Part shown: piece after piece, positions 1-10,305 of the stretch
Layout: the number at the start of each line of letters is the position of its first letter
Position numbering within the stretch: the stretch's first letter is position 1
NCBI GenBank assembly: GCA_022315425.1
Contig: JAIUPT010000033.1
Coordinates: 434,001 to 498,000, forward strand
Reading direction: 5' to 3'
DNA length: 64,000 nt
DNA from: Pseudevernia furfuracea
Taxonomy: Eukaryota > Ascomycota > Lecanoromycetes > Lecanorales > Parmeliaceae
Notes under the pieces: model-generated
Seen by the model: only the letters and a program-made list of their open reading frames with translations
Databases searched by the model: none
What the model was told of the DNA's origin: nothing
Position numbers and translations under genes: made by a program

Positions 1-22
1 TCCCTTCATTTTACATTTACAG

Positions 23-1016
23 GCAGCCTTCCAAACAGAGACTAGGCTGTATTTCGTGATGGAGTATGTCAGTGGTGGAGACTTGATGTTACATATACAA
101 CGTGGGCAATTTGGCACAAACAGATCGCAGTAAGTATACTTCTCTGGCGTATCGCGATGACCACCCAGAGTATTGAGCCTGGCGACGAGCCTGGCGACAT
201 TCATCTAACGGTCTCGTTAGATTCTACGCAGCCGAAGTGTGCCTAGCTTTGAAATGGTTTCATGAGCAACATATCTTGTATCGGGATGTCAAGCTAGACA
301 ACGTACTGCTTTGTGAAGATGGTCACATAAAAATCACCGATTTTGGGCTATGCAAAGAGTCTATGCTTTATGGTACTCGGACTTTCTGCGGCACGCCCGA
401 GTTTATGGCACCCGAGGTAAGCGATCCGACTGCAACGATCTACCGCGTCTGTGTAGATTCACAGATTAATCGATGTCTTAGATTCTTTTGGACAAGAAAT
501 ATGGTCTACCAATAGACTGGTGGGCATTCGGTGTCCTCGTCTATCAGATGCTTGTACAGTTATCCCCCTTCCGCGGTGAAAATAAAGATGAGATCTATGA
601 CGCAATCCTAAGTGACGAGCCATTGTATCCAATCGGCATGCCAAGGGACTCTACCACGCTCATCCAGCAATTGCTCGTCCGCGAGCCAGAACAGAGGTTG
701 GGATCTGGCCCTGAAGACGCGCTCGAAGTTATGCGGCATCCGTTCTTCAAGGGAATCGATTGGGACGATCTATACCGCAAGAGGACCCCTGTGCCTTTTC
801 TCCCACAATTACAATCGGACAAGGATGTCAGCAATTTCGACAATGAGTTCACGAGTGTCACCCCTATGTTGACACCGGTGCACTCAGGTGAGTCGTCAAA
901 TATATGGCGTTTATTGCTCTAGAGTGAACCCACGGCTAACGCTCCTCTTTTCCCCAGTGCTTACTGAAACTATGCAAAAAGAGTTTCAGGGATTCTCAGT
1001 TGTCGTCCGGCCATGA
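23..1016 (+). CDS. Protein kinase C-like kinase, 3' part only (catalytic domain and C-tail)
   Basis: Partial AGC-family serine/threonine kinase running in from the left edge. Exons are 23-129, 221-416, 482-887 and 958-1016; position 22 ends a splice acceptor. The 255 visible residues cover most of the catalytic domain: the hinge FVMEYVSGGDLMLHIQ, catalytic loop YRDVKLDN, DFG, activation loop TFCGTPEFMAPE, WWAFGVL and a turn motif TPMLTP. All key catalytic residues seen are intact. In fungi this family (Pkc1) acts in cell-wall integrity signalling. The protein differs from the usual fungal Pkc1 at many conserved sites, and the hydrophobic motif reads FQGFSVVV rather than the usual FRGFSY. It may therefore be a second, divergent copy; that is inference, since the regulatory half lies outside the window. 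Confidence 0.85.
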
Positions 1017-3094
1017 CGAATAAAGTCTTGATACCGAGATTGCAGTTAGCCCAAATCTACGGAGATGCAGCTTTTGAGCCTCGCAAAGACAGCCCCGCTC
1101 TTTAGCCCGGACGGAAGCCCAGCGGCGGCTGTAGGGGCCTTTTTAGATACTGTATAAAGAGTAGATAGATCTGACAACAGGAGAAGTTGAGCCTGCTGGG
1201 CAGTCGGCTAAGCTGCAGCCAACATAGCTATCCAAGAGCAGCTTCAGCGTACATTGAAAGCGACGGGTCATTTGACGCCGCACCTGAAGAATACGGATGT
1301 TTCGATCGCTGAAAGGTGTTCCACACGTTCAACAACAATACAAATCATGCGCGAGCTCAACCGGATCCGAATTTCCTCACCCACAGCGAATGACTTCAGG
1401 CGGCCTAAAAGGTAAATCGTTCAGACCTACCTACCTTAGTCCTTACATTGCGCCAGCCCTACGCTCGTACCTCGCTTCGGGGACCAATCATGTCGCAGGC
1501 TCATTAGGTACGAGAGACCCCATCTCGAGGCCATGCGCTATTAAGGCTAAAAGTTTTCGCCCTACTGAGATGCGGGCAATAATGATTGAAGCTGTCAGCG
1601 CAGTGGGCGCGGCTTTGATTCTAGCGTATGGAAGCTATTATATCGAGCTTGCGAGAAGAGCCCCTCCGGCAGAAGCACCCGGAGGGAGGGCAAACAAACC
1701 ACTCTGATCATAGGGGGGCCCTCCGAGGGCTGTGCGAGAGCCCTTGGAGAGCTTCCGGAGGTTAAAGGGGTTCCGGGGTCTCCAAATAGTAGTAAGATAC
1801 TCTTCTCACTGTCTCGGCAAGCTTTTCACTACTGGGTAGCCGCGCCCCCAGCAGTGAGCACATAATGTTCATCCCTGAGTGTTGCACTACTCGGCCTTTA
1901 TGCGTCTAAGATCCTACGTCTCGTCTCCCGCACGCCTCGCTCGTCGACCGAGATTCAGACAAGAAACCGAGATTTTTCAGTCCTTACGATTCTCTTGCTA
2001 GGCCAGCGAAGCTATCGTATTACTTCACTATGACTTCATCAGAAAAACAGTTCAGAAATATGCTATCATTAGATAACACATTCCCCCCTTGCCAACTGAA
2101 ACACCGCTCAGGCATTGTCTGAATATGGCTTCATCTGCGGACATTGGGACTTCACGTTTGCTCCTATTGGATGGCGGCGGTAACAATCTACTACACTACA
2201 CCTGCACCAGCTTCCGTATCTTATATTACAGCCAGAACTGTTATTTTAAAGCGGTTATATCTGCGGCGATAAATGTGTAATCGCGCCCCTTGCTCAGCCT
2301 CGTTGCTCGGCTGGCTGCGAGGTTCTCGATTTTTAGACATCTTTCAGCCCTGAGGATTTACTCTCCTCACACCAACACCCTTGTTTGTGCCTGTCATGGA
2401 GATTTTTCAGCTGTGTTCCATTAATGAGTTTTCTTGCGGCAATGCATTGTTCTTTCGGTTCTTGACTTGCCAAAACCTGCAGCAGATCAAAGCATTCGAG
2501 GCATGCGCTGAGTCCGCCTTACAGCTCTTCGAGAAGTGATGCTTTTTTTTGAATCAGTTGTAGCCTTGTGCCAAAAAAAAAAAGTCCGACTATGACCAAT
2601 AAAAGGTTGTTGTTCACAGTTGTTGCTTTTCGATCTTGTAGCCTTGTCTCAATAAAATTGCGATACGGAAAGAAATTCTCGATTGGTGGAATCTCACGGG
2701 TTCCCGGAAATATGTGCACTCGAAGGGGGAACAATTGTTGGCTAGGAAGCCATCGCAGGTCCGGCTTACTATGTGAAGGATTTCCTGCAAGCACTTTGAA
2801 TAATAGCTTAGCAAGTCCGTTCTGTGTCGCAAGGCTGTCGAAATTTAGGCCCCACTCCCAGCCAGCTGATCTTGTACTGTATTCAAAACTTTGCCCCAGA
2901 GAGGTCTCGAGAAATTACTCCATCCTTCTTCAATAATTCTAACAAATGCGAAGCCGCTTTTTTTAGCAAAATTCATGTCAGAACCTTGCATGTAAATACT
3001 ATTACCCTGCCGCTTGTCGTGAACTGAAATCTGAACAATTCAAGTATACTACATCGAAGTGATCCAGCTTCGCGTCCGCGTCGTTCAAGCGGTC
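1017..3094. other. About 2 kb without a convincing gene; degenerate, repeat-derived sequence
   Basis: The longest open frame (1297-1707, 136 codons) has no recognisable domain. A run SFRPT occurs twice in it, from two similar DNA stretches near 1405 and 1553, so it looks like decayed repeat sequence rather than a gene. The stretch contains a fragment shared with 41.9 kb (separate entry). T-rich and A-rich runs occur around 2540-2580. No promoter or RNA gene could be supported. Confidence 0.5.
1696..1832. repeat. Dispersed-repeat fragment, copy A
   Basis: Two blocks match the copy near 41.9 kb. The 16 bases at 1696-1711 are the exact reverse complement of 41870-41885. The 22 bases at 1811-1832 match 41935-41956 in direct orientation with one difference. 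Between them is a GC-rich partly palindromic stretch (1711-1760) resembling 41845-41869 in reverse complement. This is likely a relic of a transposable or miniature element. The left block is inverted relative to the other copy, so rearrangement has occurred. Ends and target duplications are not identifiable. Confidence 0.55.
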
Positions 3095-5891
3095 ATGGGC
3101 CCCTTCTGCCCGCTTCTGTCTCTGGTCCTGTGTCTCTATGTCCGTGCTGAAATGAATTCTTCCCGTCAGTCATTATTTCCAGATACTCTACTCCATTTGT
3201 ATGCTTCGTTTGAAAAGCGGAGTCTATTTCAGCGCAAATTAACTTGCTTTGTGAGGTAGAAAGTCAGCCTTCTGTCACAGCTTTGATGACCAATGCCTCC
3301 GCTCAATCAGTCTTCAACACATCTTCGACCGGTGTCTCAAACTTCTCGTATATCATACCTTACAACCAAACGCAAGGCTGCAACATATATGGGCCCATCT
3401 GTCAGACCGGCTCTATCACAGTGGATGTCAATTTGACAACCGCGATTACGAGTGTTGTTTTACCTTGCTCGTCTTATCTCAGTGCGCAATCAGTCTATCT
3501 AACTCAACTTAACCCTGATGGGTTTTTTCAAGAAGGAGGTTACAGTCTTGAAGATGACCCTCTCGCTGACTGGCAGAAGAATTTTGGTGAAAGTCCGGAA
3601 TGCAAATCTTATGCCCAGGCTATGGTGAAAGGTCAATATACGATTTCGAATTGTGGTAGCAACACGATAGTCAATGTGTCCACTTTAGGCCTCGGTTTCG
3701 ACTCTGATCCCTCGCCGATGCCACCGGGAGTGAACCAGTTTCTCGCCGAAGAGCATACCTTTACGTGTTGCGGGAATTGTTCCTTGAACGTACCACAAGT
3801 CAGACTCTTTTATTTCCCAGACGAGATCAACGTCGATTGCCAGAATAATCAGCCGTCCAACCTCACTTCGGTCACATCCGCTCCGATCCAGAAGCGAGTG
3901 CACTCGCTAGTTGCTAATGGGAGTACTGCGGTCATCAGCGGATACACATTGTGGGTAGCGTACTGATTCTTCGTCAAAATGTTACTCACAAAATTAATGC
4001 TTGTTGCAGTACCTCTCCATCACTCTACCTCGAATTATTAGGCACGGCGACGGTTCTTGATCAGTGTATCACCCTTGGCCCAAGATTGATTAATCCAATT
4101 GTCACTCTTTCACCCGGGGCGCTCTCGACATGGCAGCCACCTCACAGTCAATGGTACAGCAACTATGATTATTTTATGATTGGGGAGCCTTGGTACGATC
4201 CGAGTGGCCTCAGGGATCTAGGTCCTCCCGAGGGAGATGGTATATCTCCGCTCGATATTAAGGATCTGGCTTGTCCGACTTGGGGCCTAGGAAAGAGTAC
4301 ATCTACTGATGGCAGTGTAATCCTCACTATTGGCCCACCCTGGCTACCATTGATTGTACCGCCTATGGAAATATTCTCTCTTGACCCAGCGTGGGCGTCA
4401 GGATGTACCGGAATATTTTCAGGCGCTAATGCTTTTACTACTTTTGACCTCTTCGATCCGCCGATTGCGTTGACCCCTACCCCGTGGCTTATACCTCCTA
4501 CGCCTACGCCTGTCCCCGCGCCTGCAAACCCAACAACGGTGCCACAACAGACTACACTTTCCGCTAAGGCCGCCAAACCAGCATCTCTACCTAATCCCGC
4601 AGACCCACCAGCAAAGACGAGAGACCCTGGAAGTGACAACCCAACACCCTCGCCTAATATAGCTACAGCCGACCGAGTCGAATCAAATGCTCTGCCTGGT
4701 GTTTCGACAGCCTCCCCAGGGAATAAGGGTGATCCACCGGCCGATCCACCATTAGATCCCAAAGTACCTTCAGTCGCAGGAGAGTCTCCTGGAGATTCCA
4801 GCGAACCTTCATCTAACTCCCCTGATCCACCACCCGGTCATTCACAAAGCTCGTCAACCGATCCCGAGGTACCTGCCGCTCCAGTGCCGCAACAAGGAGA
4901 GAACTCTCAGCAGCAAGCTCAAGGCCTTGGGGCAATTATCTACAATGCATTTGGAAAATCTGGACTTGGAAACGGTCCTATCAACGATGGTAACAATGTT
5001 GTTGATAGTTCGCCGGTCACTCCGGATACCCTGACAATAGCTGGTCAGAAGTTGGTGCCGGATCCGGCTGGGATGGTCATCGGAGGATCTAGTCTTCTTC
5101 CAGGTGGTAGTGCGGTTACCATATCAAACACTCCGATTTCGCTTGACTCGTCGGGGATCCTCGTTGTCGGATCCTCTACAATGTTGTTGCCCATTCAGTC
5201 CGACCCACCGTCCACCCCTTTCGCTACGAAAGCATTGACTGTGGCAGGTCAGACCTTTACTGCGAATCCTTCCGCTTTTTCCATTGCCGGTACCACCATA
5301 TCAGCAGGTGGTGTCGCCGTCACCGTTAGTGGAACCGTCATTAGTCTCGGTCCATCGGGAGCGTTAGCTATAGGAAGCTCTACTATCAATCTCCTTCCAT
5401 TTGACAAGACATACACTGTCGCAGGCCAAACATTTACATTAGGCTCCTCCGCTTTTGTAATAGCAGGTACGACTATCTCAGCAGGCGGCCCAGCCGTTAC
5501 TATAGACGGAACCATGATTAGTGTCCAACCTTCCGGTACTCTGATCGTGGGTTCAAGTACGATCCCGCTCTTGATACCTCAATCAACGTTTTCGTCTCAT
5601 ATAAATATCGACGGATTCGGTGTCGAAGTAGAATCTACCTTTGCCGTAGTAGATGGAGTGACATTGAAACCTGGTGCGGCTGGCTTGACTATCTCTGGAA
5701 AGGTTATTAGTCTGGAAACTGGGGGTTTGACTTTGGATATTGGTAACGGGCGTTTTGCGTTGCCGACGCGGACGGGGGGGGCGAATGGTTCGATCAATGT
5801 GCAGGCATTTACGGGTGGGCAGAGCAGGGGGTTGCATTTGTCTTTATCTCTGGTCTACAGTGTTTGCGGTACTTTGATGCTGATGATGTGA
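3095..5891 (+). CDS. Secreted, probably GPI-anchored repeat protein
   Basis: Predicted 873 residues from exons 3095-3164, 3281-3950 and 4010-5891. The start gives a signal-peptide-like N-terminus (MGPFCPLLSLVLCLYVRA). The second junction restores a TFTSPSLYL segment that I recall from related fungal surface proteins; its donor is the unusual GTGGGT. The first intron boundary is the least certain. Residues about 60-400 are Cys- and N-glycosylation-rich. Residues about 400-570 are a Pro/Ser/Thr-rich stalk. Residues about 585-840 hold four copies of a 50-60 residue unit built around VAGQTFT, AGTTISAGG, AVTVSGT and GSST. The C-terminus is a small-residue site (GGANGS) followed by a hydrophobic tail, as expected for GPI attachment. 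A cell-wall or adhesion role is inferred. Confidence 0.75.
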
Positions 5892-7656
5892 GAGTGATGC
5901 TGTGATCGTTTGTTTCGTACTATATGCGACATATAACCTATAACCGTGCGATCAGCTGAGGGTTATTACCGTCGATGATAATACGCATCTTCTCTGTGCT
6001 ATTTTTAATCCTTAGAAATCTTCTTGAGTCCCGGGCTTGCGCCTCGTGTTGAGGATATCGTCCTTGGGCTGAGCAGGAAGTGCTTGTAGTATTCGGGCTC
6101 GTAAGCACTCATGGCTGTCGTGATGCGCATCGTAAGGGATTAGTCGAAGAAGCTCTACTACCACTAAAAATACTCTTCACAAATAATCTTTACGGAAAAA
6201 CAACATGATGATGATGGCGGATGCTTCTCTGAGCACACAATCTCTCCATATCAAGGCAACGGCAAGGCCCCGGATATGTTTTCCCCTCAATATATTCCAC
6301 CTCCTGACAAGCTGGTTTCTCGTTGGCCAGCCAGACCTCTGGCACGAAAACCCCACCAGGATGAGATAGGTACTGACATCACAGAGCGCATACAAAAAAT
6401 TCGTAGAATTACCACCAACAAGATATCTAATAACGCAAATCACTCGCAAAGCCAGCCATGCAATAAAACGGCTTCAACGAAACCGAAGAACAGATTTCCC
6501 TCGCGAAACGTTGGCAGCCATTGCAACCAAGATAATAGCTAGAACTCGATATGAAAAACACAAAGCCAGATTAGCTTTCTTTTCCAAAACAAGATCGTAG
6601 CCTAAACTCGCAAGACACCCTTTTTTGTTGTGTGGAACAACCCTCCATTACACTACATCAGCTCAATAATGCCCGATGAACGTGCCCGTCCAATTTTTTT
6701 ATCAGTGGATGCAAGCAAAAGCAAGTCGAACATCTTTGTCCAATGCAGCCCTTGCCCGTTCCGGCATCCGGGACAGCAGCCGTGATCTGCGGAGTCTGGC
6801 ATAGAAAAAGCGTCCGTATCCGAACCGGCTACTTGCATGCTAATTCGCAACGAGCGCCGAATCGTAGCATAACATGCGCGTGATAAAAACGAGAAGCTTG
6901 CGACACATCTCCGATAAAGAAGATTTTGGGGAGATGGGATCGCCCATCTTTATCCCCAAGGTTGTGGTTTCCAGACCCAAGTTGACCGCTTGCCCATTTT
7001 CCTCCTGCCTCCCACACTGTAAATAATGTTCACGACAAAAAATCAAACTCCGAAGACATCAACTCATTCAGACGAAATCTTGGAAGAGATGTCAATTCAG
7101 TCGTCCAGAGGTTTCATGTCTGGGATGGATGGATGCTTTTACTTCCGGACTAAAACCGCAGAGCTTTCATCTCGAAGAAAATGACCAGGTCGCTGCTCGC
7201 TCGCTGTAGGCACCTGGCAATAGCATTGGAGAGTAGAGTAGGGGCGATTGAAGCACGGCACAATGTACTAGTACTCAGCTCAAGTACGAGGGGACGAGAC
7301 GGGTTAGCAGAGGGGGCCGGCCGGCCTCGCCCAGTGACAGAAGTCGTCGTACACATCGGGAAATTCCGACATATTGTACATAAGCATAAGTCGGCCAAAT
7401 TTTCTTCCATGCAATTACTCTGGCGACGAAATATCTTCCATTAAGTGGTATCTATAGCTGATACGCGGAAGACTTCTGCGTCAGGTCTTACGCTGTGCAG
7501 CTATCCAACATCCCCGAATCTAGGGTGTAGGACGATTTCTGTCATCCTTGCAATGTCTGGTATTTCACGAAGGTCGGTCAGTCAATGCCAAAAAAAATGC
7601 AACGGGCATTGCCATTGCCATGCTATGTCGCGTGCTCCCCACATTAGATCTAGTAT
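5892..7656. other. Gene-free stretch between the surface protein and gyp1
   Basis: About 1.8 kb with only short open frames on both strands, none with a recognisable domain. It should contain the 3' ends of two converging transcripts. The minus-strand frame at 6177-6449 has a hydrophobic start but is interrupted upstream and could not be matched to a family. Confidence 0.5.
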
Positions 7657-9840
7657 TCAGGTGACGCCGCTGGAATTCCTCAAATGAGCACTCGAGCCTC
7701 GGAACAAGCTCTGCCATATGAACGCCTCGCTGAGCAGCAACTCGATATCTTTCTCCGTCCAGTCTCGCGTCGGTAAAGCTTGCAAGAACATCATGGTCTC
7801 CTGTCGTGCCTGTCAACTTCGACTCTCCACAGAATATACTTGGAGAAAAGCTCAACGAACCTGAAAATCCATCTTCATAAGCTGCTCAGACCATTTCACT
7901 AAGAAAGCCGCGCATACGTATAAATGGAATTCGGAGAATCCTTGCTCTTCCGCCATGTACGTGTCCCACATTCGGATCGTGTTTTTCACAGACACCTCTC
8001 GCATTAGTAGACAGTTCATCCATCGAAAGCTAAACTGCATGAATTCCACGCCCTCAGTCTCAAGGTGCTTCGCTAGGCCGGCATCAATGCGTGTGGTCAA
8101 GTCGCGAAGTGCGCCGACCTGCCGCACGATCCCCGGTTGAGCATATATGTAGTTGTCTTGTATACCGTCAAGTAATTTCGTGAGGCACCAGAAAGAATCC
8201 GCCTCTACGGCGTCTAAGACAGGCTTCGGAAGCTGCCCAGGGTCCATGCCGCTTTCAACGTTATTATCTGTAATGTAGCTGCCAAGGAAGACCTGCCAGA
8301 AGGGTGTGACGAGGTCGTTGATCCCTTGTACGTAGCCGCTGGCTGGATGGCGGATTGCCCATACGTAGAGAATGCGTTCGAGAGAGCGCTGGGTTGCTTC
8401 GTAGCTGTAAAGTTGTAAATGAGGGCTTGTTCGTGGTACGTCTATTGAGATCTGATGCCACAAGGCTTCGTCGAGACCGCGAATTCGTGCTTGACTAGTC
8501 GTCGAGGTCCGACCATTGGATGCACTGGGGGCGGCGTTACCACCTCGTTCGAAAGCCTGCCGCACGCCGTCCAGGTAGGCTTTTCGCTTGCGCTCGAGGG
8601 TTGCAACGCGCCGTTCGCTGCTTGTTGGAAGGTAACCGAGGAGCAGCTGCCATGACATGGCGCGCACCTCTTCGGGTATGCCCGACCAAGAAGAGTCTCG
8701 AAGATCGGATAGTGGGATCGTGCCTGCTTGAAGGATCCGCTTAAATTTATTGATGCGAGATATTCGGGTGGAGTGGGCTTCTGCTTCTTTGGGAGTTGCA
8801 TTTTGAGGAAGCAGAGGGTGGTTGATCAAATGGAGAGAGTTTGCAGGATCTGTCAACAATAATTCAGTACGTTCTTAGACTGAATATCAAGGGAGACGCA
8901 CCGCGTAGGATGTCTTTGTATTGAGGCCTTAATATTTTCCCTTCGCTTTGCTTTGCTGTAGGATAGATTGGAGCACCTCGTTCTTCAGCAATATCCGAGC
9001 TGTTTGCTCTTGCTCGTCCAGGTAGCCGCTCAGGTGTAAGCATTGAGGTTATGCCGTTGCTCCCCTTGCCAGACCCTCCGCCAGGGTCATTCGTTTTCTT
9101 GCTGGGTATCCTCTTCTTTGCTTCTCTCCGCATACTCGATATACTTGGCAATCCAAATTCATCTTCGTCTGCATTTTCATTGTAGAAGTAGCGGTCAACA
9201 TCGTCTTCATCTTGGTCATAGTCCTCATGGCCGGCGGCCCAGTCACTGTTGGTCTGTGACACGGATTGAGGATACGTAGGTCGTTCTGGGGGCGAAGAAA
9301 GAGCGGAGTTGGATTTTGGAGGTGGAGTCGACGTATTGCGGGTGTTGCCCCTGGACAGAGATGGAGGTGTGTGAGGTCTCGAATACGAAGGCGTCAGGGA
9401 TCTCCTGACTGTCAGTAGAAGCCAGGAATAAGTACAGGACACAGCTCACAAGGAATCAAACTTCAGAATATCCGTATGCGAGTATGATGCACCAACGACC
9501 ATGTTAGGGTCCGCAGCCTTTGAGGAGACATTTCTGGGATTGCTTGGTCTGTTGCGCCAAAAAGGAGAGGTGTTTTTGCTGAAGATGGTCAGCTGGGGTC
9601 TGTGCTGGTGTCGGAATGCCTATGGAGCACATACTCGCTAGAATCTGTTGGCCAGTATATAAATCAGTACACAGGACCGCAATGCATACGAGAAGGTTCA
9701 GAATTTCTAGGACGTAAAAGTAGAGTACGAACCGACCTGAACCATTTCCTGCTACATTGTATGCTTCGTCAGACAAGGTCTCACAATTGAGCGCTGTTGG
9801 GGTGTACACGTACCTGGCCAGGGGGCTTTCTAGAACCCAT
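7657..9840 (-). CDS. gyp1: Rab GTPase-activating protein with TBC domain, Gyp1 / TBC1D22 type
   Basis: Predicted 605 residues. Exons in transcript order: 9814-9840, 9733-9748, 9635-9644, 9450-9578, 8902-9404, 7861-8849, 7657-7800. The TBC domain starts near residue 283 (WSGIP) and carries both catalytic fingers: IDVPRT with Arg 368 and YVQG with Gln 403. The segment RNKFKRILQ-like before the domain, MRMWDTYMAEEQG-type core and the final exon (TMMFLQALPTRDWTEKDIE) all fit Gyp1, which stimulates GTP hydrolysis by Ypt1/Rab1 at the Golgi. The N-terminal 220 residues are low-complexity and acidic. The first three tiny exons (27, 16 and 10 bp) are inferred from frame only; the start could instead be the ATG at 9744 in exon 2. 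The remainder is solid. Confidence 0.9.
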
Positions 9841-10305
9841 ACTGTATGCTATGAAGGCTAGCAATCACTGACTTCTGAGGAGCAGAACAGGCATTAATCC
9901 GCCGCGGCTTACAGCATAGTTCTGTTCTGCGAATGGCAATTGAACATGGAGCTTGTAGTCTGAAAGCGGCTAGCGGCTGTGGAACTAGCCGCGGTGTCAA
10001 GACAACTTGAATCTTTCAGCTCCGACCTCCATTCTTTCCTCCTCCTTCAACTTTCGACACCTGTAACTCCCATACGCGTCAAACTCTTCTTTCTTCACCA
10101 ATCACCGTGCTTTCAATACCTGATTCATCACGTCTATCACTTTCAGATCTGAGTCACCCTTTGTCCTTCATTTCTATCATTGCTTGGCACTCCCAAAATC
10201 ATAGTACGGCTGCTTCCGGGTCCACAAGCTCCGCATCTGAGCCGCCGGGCTGCCTCAAGGGCCTTCTCATAACAGTAAACAGAAGTCCTGCCACTAATTT
10301 CCAAT
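9841..10305. promoter_or_regulatory. Shared divergent promoter region, gyp1 / hrp1
   Basis: 465 bp separate the two divergent start codons. The hrp1-proximal half (about 10010-10150) is CT-rich, as is usual for 5' untranslated regions of expressed fungal genes. No specific factor site is claimed. Confidence 0.5.

Noticed and set aside
1297..1707. 136-codon open frame as a gene
   Set aside because: No domain, an internal duplicated motif from repeat DNA, and it overlaps the dispersed-repeat fragment at its end.
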